From Streptomyces viridochromogenes DSM 40736 (GTDB lineage Bacteria; Actinomycetota; Actinomycetes; Streptomycetales; Streptomycetaceae), in contig NZ_GG657757.1 of the NCBI RefSeq assembly GCF_000158955.1, positions 2,505,415 through 2,569,414 of the forward strand: a DNA stretch of 64,000 nt, read 5' to 3'. A model generated the notes under the pieces. The model did not search any database. It saw only the letters and a program-made list of their open reading frames with translations, and was not told where the DNA came from. Positions 51,620 through 60,843 of the stretch are shown one piece after another. Each line of letters starts with the position of its first letter. Within the stretch, counting starts at the first letter, position 1. The position numbers were made by a program, and so were the translations under genes.

Positions 51620-53062
51620 CTACCGTTCCCGTGCCGTCCGCGGCAGCCACACCCACATCAGCAGCACCCCCACCGCCAGCACCCCGGTCCCGACCCGGAA
51701 GGCCAGTGCGTACCCCTCCGTCAGTGCCGCCGGGGTGGTGCTGCCCGCCGTGCGGGCCGCCGCCAGGGTCGAGAGGACCGCCAGGCCCAGTGAACCGCCC
51801 ATCGTGCGCGAGGTGTTGACGAGGCCGGAGACCAGGCCCGCCTCGCCGGGGGCCGCGCCGGAGGTGGCCAGGGCGGCGAGCGGGGTCGCCGCCAGGCCCG
51901 CGCCGAGCATCATCAGGATGCCGGGGATCATGATCGAGGTGGCGTACGCGCCGTCGGGGGTCATCGTGGACTGCCAGCCGAAGCCGGCCACGGCGACCAG
52001 CGTCCCCAGCACCGCCACCCGGCGGGGGCTGATCGTCCGCATCAGCCGGGGTGCGAGCTTGGAGCCGAGGACGACGGCGAGGGAGCTCGGGACCAGGGCG
52101 AGTCCGGCCTCCAGCGGCGAGTAGCCGAGGGCGTTCTGCGCGTACAGGGTCATGAAGAACCACATGCAGAACATCGCGGAGCCGCACAGGAACATCGCCA
52201 CGTTGGCCGAGGACACCGAGCGGAGCCGGAGCAGTCCGAGCGGCATCAGCGGATGAGCGGTGCGGGCCTCGACGGCGAGGAACAGGGCGAGCAGAGCCAG
52301 CCCGGCGAGCAGCGGCAGCAGCGTGGCCGGTGCCGTCCAGCCCGCCGCCTCCGTCTGCGAGATGCCGTAGGCCAGCGTGCCCAGCCCGGCCGTGACGCAC
52401 AGGGCGCCGGGCAGGTCGAGTCGCCGCCCGTCACCGGCCCGGCCCTCGACGAGGAACCAGACGGCCGCGCTCAGCACCACCGCGCCTATGGGCACGTTGA
52501 TCAGCAGCACCCATCGCCATGACAGCGCATCCACCAGCAGCCCGCCGACCAGACCGCCCGCCGCGCCACCGCCGGCCCCGACCGCCGTCCAGGTGCCTAT
52601 GGCCCGGGCCCTGGCCGCCCCCTCCGGCACCGCTGAGGTGAGGATCGTGAGCGTCGAGGGCGCCAGGACCGCCGCGCCCAGCCCCTGCACGGCCCGCGCC
52701 ACCAGGAGGTGCCAGTCGTCCTGCGCCAGCCCGCCGGCCAGCGAGGCCAGGGTGAACAGGCCGAGCCCGACGAGGAACATCCGCTTGCGGCCGTAGAGGT
52801 CCCCGGCCCGCCCGCCGAGCAGCATGAACCCGGCGAAGGCGATGGAGTAGGCGTTCACCACCCACTGCAGGCCCTGCTCGCTCAGCCCGAGCCCGGTCCG
52901 CATCGACGGCAGCGCCACGTTGACCACGGACACGTCGAGCACGACGAGGAACTGCCCGGCGCATGTGAGGGCCACGACGAGCCACGTCGGCGGCGCTCCA
53001 CGCGGCGGCAGCAGGGACATGCGGGCAACGGCGGTGTCGGCGGATTCGGGCATGCCTGTCAT
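51620..53062 (-). CDS. MFS transporter, DHA2 (EmrB/QacA) family
   Basis: This multidrug-type exporter of 480 residues has 14 predicted helices. It shows the family features LDVSVVNVALPSM in helix 1 and GGRAGDLYGRKRMF after helix 2. The ATG at 53062 is used; one nine codons upstream (53089) is equally open. It is divergent from another 14-helix MFS gene across 199 bp. No regulator gene is adjacent. Confidence 0.85.
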   Translation of the reverse strand: MTGMPESADTAVARMSLLPPRGAPPTWLVVALTCAGQFLVVLDVSVVNVALPSMRTGLGLSEQGLQWVVNAYSIAFAGFMLLGGRAGDLYGRKRMFLVGLGLFTLASLAGGLAQDDWHLLVARAVQGLGAAVLAPSTLTILTSAVPEGAARARAIGTWTAVGAGGGAAGGLVGGLLVDALSWRWVLLINVPIGAVVLSAAVWFLVEGRAGDGRRLDLPGALCVTAGLGTLAYGISQTEAAGWTAPATLLPLLAGLALLALFLAVEARTAHPLMPLGLLRLRSVSSANVAMFLCGSAMFCMWFFMTLYAQNALGYSPLEAGLALVPSSLAVVLGSKLAPRLMRTISPRRVAVLGTLVAVAGFGWQSTMTPDGAYATSIMIPGILMMLGAGLAATPLAALATSGAAPGEAGLVSGLVNTSRTMGGSLGLAVLSTLAAARTAGSTTPAALTEGYALAFRVGTGVLAVGVLLMWVWLPRTARER

Positions 53063-53261
53063 GCTCTCAACCGCCTTGCGGCCCTGCATCGGGATTTCGC
53101 CGGGCCCGCACCTCGGTCCCGGGCCCTAGGACTCCTTCAATCCCAAGGAAAGGTCAAGCTTTCGTTAGGGTGCCGAAGCAACGGAATAGTTGCCTGGACA
53201 TACAAGGTTCAGGATCCACGTAACTACGCAACCCCGAACACCGGCCTGGAGGCCTCCCTCA

Positions 53262-54998
53262 ATGACGCAGTCGACGACAGACCGTCCCGCCGGCCGAGCG
53301 GCGAGCGGAGCCGTGGTCCCGGTACTCGCCTTCGCGGGCATCGTGGTCGCGGTGATGCAGACCCTGCTCGTCCCGGTCATCAAGGATCTGCCGCAGCTGC
53401 TGGACACCGCCCCCAGCGACGCCACCTGGGTCCTGACCTCGACCCTCCTCTCGGGCGCCGTGGCCACCCCGATCATGGGCCGGCTCGGCGACCTCTACGG
53501 CAAGCGCCGCATGCTGATCACCAGCCTGGCCGTCATGGTCGTCGGCGCCCTGGTCAGCGCGTTCACCAGCGACCTGCTGATGATGATCACCGGCCGTACG
53601 CTCCAGGGCTTCGCGATGGGCGCGATCCCCCTCGGCATCGGCCTGATGCGCGACATGCTGCCCCGGGAGCGGCTCGGCTCGGCGATGGCCCTGATGAGCT
53701 CCTCCATAGGCGTGGGCGGTGGCCTCGCCCTGCCCGCCGCCGCCCTGGTCGCCCAGCACTCCGACTGGCACGTCCTGTTCTACGGCGCCGCCGGCCTCGG
53801 TGTCCTCGCCATCGCCCTCACCCTGCTCGTCGTGCCCGAGTCGCCGATGCGCGCCGAGGGCTCCTTCGACCTGCCCGGCGCCCTCGGTCTGTCCACGGGT
53901 CTCGTGCTCTTCCTGCTGCCGATCACCAAGGGCAGCGACTGGGGCTGGACCTCCGGCACCACGCTCGGACTGTTCGCCGCCGCCGCGGTCGTGCTGGTCC
54001 TGTGGGGCGTGCTGGAACTGCGCGTCAAGGCCCCGCTGGTCGACCTGCGCACCACCGCCCGCCCGGCCGTCCTCTTCACCAACCTCGCGTCGATCATGGT
54101 CGGCGTCTCCTTCTACGTCGTCTCCCTGGTCCTGCCGCAGCTGCTCCAGCTGCCGAAGTCCACCGGCTACGGCCTCGGCCAGTCGATGGTCGTCGCGGGT
54201 CTGCTCGTCGCGCCGCTCGGCCTGACGATGATGTTCACGGCGCCCGTCTACGCCCGGCTCTCCGCGAAGTACGGCCCCAAGGTCACCCTCATCCTCGGCC
54301 TGCTGATCATCGCGATCGGCTACGGCGCCGGCCTCGGCCTGATGAGCGCCCCCTGGCAGAGCCTGGTCATCTCGGTGCTGCTGGGCGCGGGCATCGGCCT
54401 CGCCTACTCCTCGCTGCCCGCGCTGATCGTGGGCGCGGTCCCGGCCTCGGAGACGGGTGCGGCGAACGGCCTCAACACCCTGATGCGCTCCATCGGCACG
54501 TCGGTGTCGAGCGCCGTGATCGGCATGGTGCTGGCCAACACGGCGAACCACGTCGGCGGCGTCGCGATCCCGACCATGCACGGCTTCCGCGTCTCCTTCC
54601 TGATCGCGACGGCGGCGGTGGCGATCGGTCTGCTGCTGGCCCTGTTCCTGCCGAAGGCGAACCGCGCCCCGCAGCTGCGGGCGAGCAGTGAAGAGGACGC
54701 GAACCTGGAGCGCGCCGAGGCGGTGCTGCGCGGCTTCCGCGGCCGGGTGCTGGCCGCCGACGGCAGCCCGGTCGCCCGCGCCAAGGTCACGCTCATCGAC
54801 CGCCACGGCCGCCAGGCGGGCGCGACCCTCTCGGGCGAGGACGGCAACTACACGCTCACCGTCCCGGGCGGCGGCGCGTTCGTCCTGGCCGCCCGCGCCG
54901 CGGGCCACGGCCCGCTCGCCTCGTCCGCGACCCACGCGGGCGACGAGCGCCCGGTCGACCTGGACCTCTCCCTGCCGGGCGAGACGGTCTCCGTCTGA
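53262..54998 (+). CDS. MFS transporter fused to a carboxypeptidase-regulatory-like domain
   Basis: This 578-residue protein has 14 helices of the DHA2 type (1-470, MGRLGDLYGKRRM after helix 2). A soluble C-terminal domain (about 490-578) reads like a transthyretin/carboxypeptidase regulatory beta-sandwich (RGFRGRVLAADGSPV, then DGNYTLTVPGGG). The beta domain probably lies on the cytoplasmic or outer face as a binding module. The ATG at 53262 has GGAGG 8 nt upstream. A terminator hairpin follows. Confidence 0.82.
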   Translation: MTQSTTDRPAGRAASGAVVPVLAFAGIVVAVMQTLLVPVIKDLPQLLDTAPSDATWVLTSTLLSGAVATPIMGRLGDLYGKRRMLITSLAVMVVGALVSAFTSDLLMMITGRTLQGFAMGAIPLGIGLMRDMLPRERLGSAMALMSSSIGVGGGLALPAAALVAQHSDWHVLFYGAAGLGVLAIALTLLVVPESPMRAEGSFDLPGALGLSTGLVLFLLPITKGSDWGWTSGTTLGLFAAAAVVLVLWGVLELRVKAPLVDLRTTARPAVLFTNLASIMVGVSFYVVSLVLPQLLQLPKSTGYGLGQSMVVAGLLVAPLGLTMMFTAPVYARLSAKYGPKVTLILGLLIIAIGYGAGLGLMSAPWQSLVISVLLGAGIGLAYSSLPALIVGAVPASETGAANGLNTLMRSIGTSVSSAVIGMVLANTANHVGGVAIPTMHGFRVSFLIATAAVAIGLLLALFLPKANRAPQLRASSEEDANLERAEAVLRGFRGRVLAADGSPVARAKVTLIDRHGRQAGATLSGEDGNYTLTVPGGGAFVLAARAAGHGPLASSATHAGDERPVDLDLSLPGETVSV

Positions 54999-55021
54999 CG
55001 CCACCACTCCGCTACTGACCA

Positions 55022-55052
55022 GTACCCCCTGTCGGCCACCGGCAGGGGGTAC
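55022..55052 (+). terminator. transcription terminator after the MFS fusion gene
   Basis: GTACCCCCTG and CAGGGGGTAC pair, with three more pairs inside, to make a 14-bp stem with a 3-nt loop. It lies 24 bp after the stop codon. Confidence 0.75.
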
Positions 55053-55070
55053 GGCACGATGGGCGCCCGG

Positions 55071-55130
55071 ACCGTCCTACGACCGACCGGACCGTCCTAC
55101 GACCGACCAGACCGCCCTACGACCGAGAGG
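55071..55130 (+). repeat. three tandem 20-bp repeats in the leader of the methyltransferase gene
   Basis: Three adjacent 20-bp units each begin ACCG(T/C)CCTACGACCGA. The third ends in the ribosome-binding site GAGAGGAA of the next gene. They fill the whole gap between the terminator and the start codon. Confidence 0.8.
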
Positions 55131-55136
55131 AACCCC

Positions 55137-55787
55137 ATGCCCGCGGCCCCGAAGCCCGAGATCCTGGCCGCGTTCGAGGCGGCGAAGGGGTTCATGCCCG
55201 TCGAGGAGGGCCTGGCCCTGTACGCGGCGGCGGTGGAGGCCGGGCGGCTCGGGCTGCCGCTACTGGAGGTCGGCACGTACTGCGGCCGCTCCACGATCCT
55301 GCTCGCCGACGCGGCCCGGCAGGCCGGGGTCGGCGCGCTCACCGTCGACCACCACCGCGGCAGCGAGGAGCAGCAGCCGGGCTGGGAGTACCACGACGCG
55401 GAGACCGTCGACCCCGAGCTCGGCGTGATGGACACGCTGCCCACGTTCCGCCGCACGCTCCACCGGGCGGGCCTCGAGGAGCACGTGGTGGCGCTGGTCG
55501 GGCGTTCCCCGCAGATCGCCGCGTTCTGGCGGACGCCCCTGGGGTTCGTCTTCATCGACGGCGGCCACACCGACGAGCACGCCACCGCCGACTACGAGGG
55601 CTGGGCCCCGCACGTCGCCGAGGGCGGTCTGCTCCTCATCCACGACGTCTTCCCGGACCCCCAGGACGAGTTCACCGGCCAGGCCCCGTACCGCGTCTAC
55701 CTCAGGGCCCTGGCCTCCGGCGCCTTCACGGAGGTCTCGGCGACGGACTCCCTGCGGGTGCTGCGCCGCACGGGGCCGGGCGTCTGA
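55137..55787 (+). CDS. class I SAM-dependent methyltransferase
   Basis: This methyltransferase of 216 residues has the SAM motif LLEVGTYCGRST (about 42-54) and an Asp-containing FVFIDGGHTDEH in the later strand, as in CmcI-like/type-24 enzymes. The ATG at 55137 has GAGAGGAA 6 nt upstream. It is monocistronic. The substrate is unknown. Confidence 0.8.
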   Translation: MPAAPKPEILAAFEAAKGFMPVEEGLALYAAAVEAGRLGLPLLEVGTYCGRSTILLADAARQAGVGALTVDHHRGSEEQQPGWEYHDAETVDPELGVMDTLPTFRRTLHRAGLEEHVVALVGRSPQIAAFWRTPLGFVFIDGGHTDEHATADYEGWAPHVAEGGLLLIHDVFPDPQDEFTGQAPYRVYLRALASGAFTEVSATDSLRVLRRTGPGV

Positions 55788-55915
55788 GACCCCGGACCGC
55801 GCCGGGCGGTATGACGGCTGGGCGGGTGAACTGGGCCTCCTCCACCCCCTCCGGTCGGCCCACGAGCGGCGTGGCGAGTCGGTGGCGGACCCGCGCTGCC
55901 CAAAGATCCGGGCGC

Positions 55916-56230
55916 GTGGCACACACCTTCGCAGAGCTCGTGGAGAAGCAGCGCGCGGCGGACGCGGCGTACGCCCGCGTGCAGCGCCTACAGGACGACT
56001 ACGGGCCGCCCACCCAGACCAAGTGGAGCGGCCAGCAGACCACCACATGGGAGACCGCCTGGCGCGCCTGGCGCGACCTCGCCCGGGACGTCCAGGCGGC
56101 GGTGACCGCGTACGCGAAGCAGCAGGACACCCCGCGCCAGGACGTCGAGGAGCGGGTGAGGGAGGCGGTGCGGCACGGGGAGACAGAGGAGAACGGGGAG
56201 ACCGAGGAGAATGGGAAGACCGAGGGGTAG
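55916..56230 (+). CDS. hypothetical protein
   Basis: This 104-residue helical, charged protein has a predicted coiled-coil start (VAHTFAELVEKQRAADAAY) and ends in tandem GETEEN repeats. The GTG at 55916 is the likely start; the frame is open further upstream without the same composition. No named family recognised. Confidence 0.55.
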   Translation: MAHTFAELVEKQRAADAAYARVQRLQDDYGPPTQTKWSGQQTTTWETAWRAWRDLARDVQAAVTAYAKQQDTPRQDVEERVREAVRHGETEENGETEENGKTEG

Positions 56231-56293
56231 CCCGCCACCCGTCGGGCCGTCCTCGGCCCGCCGCTCCCGGGGACGGCCGCTAGGGTGGCAGGC

Positions 56294-57247
56294 GTGTCGT
56301 ACGTAGGCCCGGACTTCGAACCGCCCCAGCCCCGCCGCTCCCGCCGCGGCCCCCTGACCGTCGCACTCGCCGCGCTGGTGCCGGGGGCGCTGCTCGGCTG
56401 GCTGGTGTTCGAGACGGTGGGCGGCTCGGGGGACGGCGACGGCTCGGACCGGGCGACCGTTCGGTCCTCCCCGCCCGCGGAGTCCGGCGCGCCCTCCGGC
56501 ACCGACGACGGCAAGCAGCAAGGCGCCGCCCCCGCGCCCTCCGCATCCCGGTCCTCCGCGCCCGCCGCCTCCGGCCCGCTCAAGGGGAAGGTCGTCGTCA
56601 TCGACCCCGGGCACAACCCGGACAACTTCCAGCACACGTCCGAGATCAACCGCAAGGTGAACATCGGGACGAACTGGAAGGAGTGCGACACCACCGGCAC
56701 GTCCACCAACGACGGTTACGCCGAGGCGAAGTTCACCCTCGACGTGGCACACCGGATGCGCACGCTGCTCGAGAAGCAGGGCGCCACGGTGAAGCTGACC
56801 CAGGACGGCGACCGGCCGTACGGCCCGTGCGTGGACGAGCGGGCCCGGATCGGCAATGAGGCGAAGGCCGACGCGGTGGTCTCGATCCACGCGGACGGCG
56901 CCGGGGCCGGCAACCGGGGTTTCCACGTCATCACGCCCGGAGCGGTCCATGCGGGCGCCGCGGACACCCGCGCGATCGTCGCCCCCTCCCGCGATCTCGG
57001 CGAGCGCGTCGCCGGCCGCTTCGTCGCCGTCACCGGCAGCGCGCCGTCCGACTACGTCGGCGACGGCACCGGCCTCGTCACGCGGAAGGACCTGGGCGGT
57101 CTCAATCTGTCAACGGTTCCCAAGGTGTTCATCGAGTGCGGGAACATGCGCGATAGCAAGGACGCGGCGTTGCTCACCAGTGGCGCGTGGCGGCAGAAGG
57201 CGGCGCAAGGGATCTCTGAGGGAATCGTGAGTTTCCTGCGCGGGTAG
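56294..57247 (+). CDS. N-acetylmuramoyl-L-alanine amidase (Amidase_3)
   Basis: This 317-residue protein has an N-terminal membrane anchor or signal (about 22-42), a Ser/Ala/Pro linker, and an Amidase_3 domain (about 95-315). The domain has zinc ligands in VVVIDPGHNP, a Glu in AEAKFTLD and His in SIHADG, plus the catalytic Glu in FIECGNM. It cleaves the bond between MurNAc and L-Ala in peptidoglycan. The GTG at 56294 is preferred; a GTG three codons upstream is possible. Confidence 0.85.
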   Translation: MSYVGPDFEPPQPRRSRRGPLTVALAALVPGALLGWLVFETVGGSGDGDGSDRATVRSSPPAESGAPSGTDDGKQQGAAPAPSASRSSAPAASGPLKGKVVVIDPGHNPDNFQHTSEINRKVNIGTNWKECDTTGTSTNDGYAEAKFTLDVAHRMRTLLEKQGATVKLTQDGDRPYGPCVDERARIGNEAKADAVVSIHADGAGAGNRGFHVITPGAVHAGAADTRAIVAPSRDLGERVAGRFVAVTGSAPSDYVGDGTGLVTRKDLGGLNLSTVPKVFIECGNMRDSKDAALLTSGAWRQKAAQGISEGIVSFLRG

Positions 57248-57404
57248 CTTTCGCCGGGCTGGTCCGGGCGGACACCCTGATCGGGCGGACGATAGTGTCT
57301 CCCTACGATGAGGGGCCACCCCCGCGCTTCACACAGGGGCCTGACGGCGACATGGTGACAGCGACGCCTCTACCGACGATGAGACGACCTACGAAGGACC
57401 TGAA

Positions 57405-58229
57405 GTGAATATCCGCTCCCTCACTCGAGGCGACGGCGTGGTGATCGGAGCAGCGGTGTTGCTGTTCATCGCGTCATTCCTCGCCCTGTACTCGTTCGAC
57501 AATGTCCCCGACAGCGTCGACCTCCCCAGCCTGTGGGGAAGCGGTCCGGTCGTGTTCAGCGTCGTACTGGCGGGGATCATCGGCGCCGCTCTCGTCGTCG
57601 TCTCGCACGGTCTGCCGCAAGCCCCGAAGATCGCGGGGCTCGAGCTCGGTCAGTTCGGCGCCGCCTTCACCGTGTTCGCCGCGTGGAGCGCGCTGGGCAA
57701 CATCGTCGACGTGCCCGGTGGCCTCAACAACATCGGCGAGGGCTCGAACGAGGGGGCCCCGAGCCCCGGCATCGGCCTGATCCTCGCCCTCGTCGCCACG
57801 CTCCTCATGGCCGCCGCCGCCATCGCCACGCCCCTGGTCCCCGCCCTCAAGGGCGCCCTGATCCCGGCCCCCCGTCCCGCCACTCCGCAGCCCTACGGCG
57901 GTCAGCCGCAGGGTGGTTACGGCTACCCGGGCGCGCAGCAGCCCGGCGGCTACGGGCAGCCGCAGCCGGGGCAGCCGTACGGCGGTCAGCCCCAGCCGCA
58001 GCAGGCCCAGGCCCCGCAGCCGCCGGCCGGTGACTTCTCGCCGTTCTGGTTCGCGGTGCCGGTGCCGAGGCCGCTGTTCCCGGAGGACGGCTCGCCGACG
58101 CCGATCGCCGAACTCGCCCCGGGCACCTGGTACCTGGCGGTCGAGCAGCGCGGTGCGGCCCTGGTCGCCCAGACGCAGGACGGCCGCCGCGGTGTCCTCC
58201 AGGACACGTCGGGCATCCAGCGCGGCTGA
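57405..58229 (+). CDS. DUF5336-family membrane protein with Gly/Pro/Gln-rich linker
   Basis: This protein of 274 residues has four membrane helices (about 12-30, 45-65, 80-98, 125-145) typical of the actinobacterial 34-kDa antigen-like DUF5336 family. A low-complexity YGGQPQ-type segment (about 160-210) and a short soluble domain follow. The GTG has GAAGGA 7 nt upstream. Function unknown. Confidence 0.78.
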   Translation: MNIRSLTRGDGVVIGAAVLLFIASFLALYSFDNVPDSVDLPSLWGSGPVVFSVVLAGIIGAALVVVSHGLPQAPKIAGLELGQFGAAFTVFAAWSALGNIVDVPGGLNNIGEGSNEGAPSPGIGLILALVATLLMAAAAIATPLVPALKGALIPAPRPATPQPYGGQPQGGYGYPGAQQPGGYGQPQPGQPYGGQPQPQQAQAPQPPAGDFSPFWFAVPVPRPLFPEDGSPTPIAELAPGTWYLAVEQRGAALVAQTQDGRRGVLQDTSGIQRG

Positions 58230-58245
58230 GCCGCCCAGCCCCTCA

Positions 58246-58275
58246 CGGCCCCTCGCCCTTCCGGGCGGGGGGCCG
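58246..58275 (+). terminator. transcription terminator after the DUF5336 gene
   Basis: CGGCCCCTCGCCC and GGGCGGGGGGCCG form a 12-13-bp G/C-rich stem with a 4-nt loop, 17 bp after the stop codon. Confidence 0.75.
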
Positions 58276-58327
58276 TTGCCGTACAGTCGTCGCTCCCCGT
58301 CAGCTGACGCACCGTCAGGAGGCAGGC

Positions 58328-59338
58328 ATGCGGCTCGGTCTCGCGCTCGGCTACTGGGGTCGCGGCCCCTCCCCCGACCATGTGCCGCTCGCGCGGGAGG
58401 CCGAGCGCTTGGGCTACCACTCCGTCTGGACGGCGGAGTCGTGGGGCTCGGACGTGTTCACGCCGCTCGCCTGGATCGCGGCGCACACCTCGCGCATCCG
58501 GCTGGGCACGGCGGTCGCGCAGATGGCGGCCCGCCCGCCGACCACCACGGCGATGCACGCCCTGACCCTGGACCACCTCTCCGGCGGCCGCATGATGCTG
58601 GGCCTCGGGCTCTCCGGACCGCAGGTGGTCGAGGGCTGGTACGGCCGCCCGTTCCCCTCCTCCCCCCTCACCGCCACCCGCGAATACGTCGACGTCGTAC
58701 GGCAGGTGCTGCGCCGTGCGGCGCCGGTGGAGTCGGCGGGCCGCTTCCACGCCCACCCCTACCAGGGGCCCGACGCCACGGGCCTCGGCAGACCGCTCAG
58801 GCCGATCACCCATCCCCTCCGCCCTGACCTGCCGATCCTGCTCGGTGCGGAGGGCCCGAAGAACGTCGCCCAGACGATCCGGATCGCCGACGGCTGGCTG
58901 CCGCTGTACTGGCCGCCGACCCGGCCGGAGGTGTACGGCCCGGCCCTGGCGGACCTGCCGGAAGGGTTCCTGGTCGCGCCGCTGGCCCAGGCCCGGGTCT
59001 GCGACGACGTCGCGGAGGGTCTGCTGCCCGTCAAGGCCATGCTCGGTTTCTACATCGGCGGCATGGGCCACGCGGCCCGCAACTTCCACGCCGACCTCAT
59101 GGCGCGCATGGGCTACGAGGAGGAGGCCCGCCGAATCCAGCGGCTGTTCCTCGATGGCCGCCGGGAGGAGGCCGTGCTCGCCGTCCCCGACGCCTTCGCC
59201 GACGAGATCTCCCTGGTCGGACCGCGCGAACGGATCGCGGAGCGGCTGGAGTCGTGGCGCAAGGGCCCGGTGACGGACCTGCTGGTGATCAGCACCGACC
59301 GCCACACGCTGCGCGTACTGGCCGAGTTGAACTCCTGA
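58328..59338 (+). CDS. LLM-class F420-dependent oxidoreductase
   Basis: This protein of 336 residues belongs to the luciferase-like monooxygenase family, F420-binding type. It begins LGLALGYWGRGP and shows IRLGTAVAQM and LDHLSGGRMMLGLGLSGPQV. It reduces or oxidises an unknown substrate with F420. It is a free-standing TIM barrel and is not related by position to the monooxygenase domain of the megasynthase. Confidence 0.83.
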   Translation: MRLGLALGYWGRGPSPDHVPLAREAERLGYHSVWTAESWGSDVFTPLAWIAAHTSRIRLGTAVAQMAARPPTTTAMHALTLDHLSGGRMMLGLGLSGPQVVEGWYGRPFPSSPLTATREYVDVVRQVLRRAAPVESAGRFHAHPYQGPDATGLGRPLRPITHPLRPDLPILLGAEGPKNVAQTIRIADGWLPLYWPPTRPEVYGPALADLPEGFLVAPLAQARVCDDVAEGLLPVKAMLGFYIGGMGHAARNFHADLMARMGYEEEARRIQRLFLDGRREEAVLAVPDAFADEISLVGPRERIAERLESWRKGPVTDLLVISTDRHTLRVLAELNS

Positions 59339-59384
59339 GCGAATCTCCGGGTTTCATCCAGAGTTCAAGGGCAATCCGGAGAAC

Positions 59385-59678
59385 ATGTCCCCTCGATATC
59401 GCAACGGTGCGAATCAGGCCGGCACGATCGTCGCGGTCGTGGCCGACATCATGGCGCTCATCCTGGGTCTCTGGATCCTGATGTACCTGCTGGACGCGAA
59501 CCAGGCGAACAGCTTCGTCCAGTTCATCCACGACGCGGCCCGCTGGCTCGCGGGCTGGTCCCACGACCTGTTCACCTTCGACGAGGCATGGGCCCGAGTG
59601 GTCTGCGGCTACGGCCTGGCAGCGGTGGTCTACCTGTTCGTGGGCCACGCGATCGCCAACAGGGCCCACCGCCACTGA
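59385..59678 (+). CDS. small membrane protein
   Basis: This 97-residue protein has two predicted membrane helices (about 15-35 and 68-90) and few charges between them. It lies 47 bp after the F420 oxidoreductase gene. No family recognised. Confidence 0.7.
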   Translation: MSPRYRNGANQAGTIVAVVADIMALILGLWILMYLLDANQANSFVQFIHDAARWLAGWSHDLFTFDEAWARVVCGYGLAAVVYLFVGHAIANRAHRH

Positions 59679-59685
59679 GAACGCC

Positions 59686-59779
59686 CTGAGGGGCTCGCCC
59701 TCCAGGTGCGCGGGGAACTGCGCGAGCGACCACACGCGACCCGCACCCGCGAACCGGGCGAGCCCCCCCGAGCCCTCAG
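59686..59779. terminator. convergent terminator region with a Streptomyces dispersed repeat
   Basis: GGGGCTCGCCC (59690-59700) and GGGCGAGCCCC (59757-59767) pair across a loop. The loop holds CGCGGGGAACTGCGCGAGCG, a short repeat seen widely between Streptomyces genes. It separates the small membrane gene from the leftward operon. Confidence 0.6.
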
Positions 59780-60843
59780 GCGCAGCAGTCCGAGTCCAGC
59801 CCCACGGGCAAGTCCCCCCCGAACACCTGGCACGTAGCCTCATGCCCACCCAACGCGGCCACGGCCAGCAACAACGACCCCGCGGTCCACGTCGTCAACT
59901 CCCGGGGCCAGACGGCGTCATCGTCGAAGACGTACCCCGTCCAGTAGAGCCCGCTGTCCTCGTCCCGCAGGTGCTGGATCGACTGCAACACGTCCAACGC
60001 CCGGTCGGACTCCCCCATCGCCCACAACGCGAGGGCGAGTTCGGCCGACTCCCCGCCCGTCACCCACGGGTTGGGCACCACGCACCGCACGCCCAGCCCC
60101 GGGACGACGAACCGGTCCCAGTCCTCCTCGATACGGGCCTTGGCCTCGGCCCCGGTCAGGGCACCCCCGAGCACCGGGTAGTACCAGTCCATCGAGTACC
60201 GGTTCTTGTCGAGGAACCGCTCCGGATGGTGCCGTATCGCATGCCGCAGGGCACCCGCCGCCAACTCCCAGTCCGGCTGGGCCTCCTCCCGCTGCTCGGC
60301 GATGGCCAGCGCGCACCGCAGGGCGTGGTGGATGGAGGAGGACCCGGTCAGCAGGGCGTCCGCCGTGTCGGTGCCGTCGTCGTCGCGGCGCCAGCCGATC
60401 TGCCCGCCCGGCTGCTGCAGGCGCAGCACGAACTCCACCGCCGCGTACACCGCCGGCCACATCCGCTCCAGGAACGTGTCGTCGCCGGTGGAGAGGTAGT
60501 GGTGCCAGACGCCCACGGCTATGTAGGCGACGAAGTTGGTCTCCCGGCCCCGGTCGGTGACGTCGTCGAACTGCCCGTCCGCGTACGCGGCGTACCAGGA
60601 GCCGTCCGTGTTCTGGTGCCGGGCGAGCCACAGGTAGGCCCGTTCGGCGGCCTCGTGCTCGCCGGCCGTGTCGAGTGCCATCGCGGCCTCGACGTGGTCC
60701 CACGGGTCGAGGTGGTGCCCCCTGAACCACGGGATCGCGCCGTCCTCGCGCTGCACGGCGAGGATGCCGGCGACGGTGGCGGCGGCCTGCCCCGCGGTGA
60801 GGACCCCGGGCAGGACCAGGTGTTCCGTCCGCGGAGTCGTCAC
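59776..60843 (-). CDS. prenyltransferase/squalene-cyclase-like alpha-toroid protein
   Basis: The 355 residues have repeated helical QREDG/QNTDGSW segments of the terpene-cyclase or glycosyl-hydrolase alpha/alpha-toroid type. A cyclase-specific DXDD motif is not evident. The GTG overlaps the methyltransferase stop (GTGA). It is the third gene of the glycosyltransferase operon. Hydrolase or carbohydrate-binding roles are both possible. Confidence 0.75.
   Translation of the reverse strand: MTTPRTEHLVLPGVLTAGQAAATVAGILAVQREDGAIPWFRGHHLDPWDHVEAAMALDTAGEHEAAERAYLWLARHQNTDGSWYAAYADGQFDDVTDRGRETNFVAYIAVGVWHHYLSTGDDTFLERMWPAVYAAVEFVLRLQQPGGQIGWRRDDDGTDTADALLTGSSSIHHALRCALAIAEQREEAQPDWELAAGALRHAIRHHPERFLDKNRYSMDWYYPVLGGALTGAEAKARIEEDWDRFVVPGLGVRCVVPNPWVTGGESAELALALWAMGESDRALDVLQSIQHLRDEDSGLYWTGYVFDDDAVWPRELTTWTAGSLLLAVAALGGHEATCQVFGGDLPVGLDSDCCA

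Noticed and set aside
51541..51621. Inverted repeat AGGCCCGCC/GGCGGGCCT as a terminator
   Set aside because: The arms are 63 bp apart with no stable intervening stem and no T-run; likely chance in GC-rich sequence.
55071..55130. Tandem 20-bp repeats as a CRISPR array
   Set aside because: Units are directly adjacent with no spacers and no cas genes are present.
58328..59338. Free-standing LLM oxidoreductase as part of the hydrazine cluster
   Set aside because: It lies over 40 kb away with housekeeping-type neighbours and looks like an F420 enzyme.
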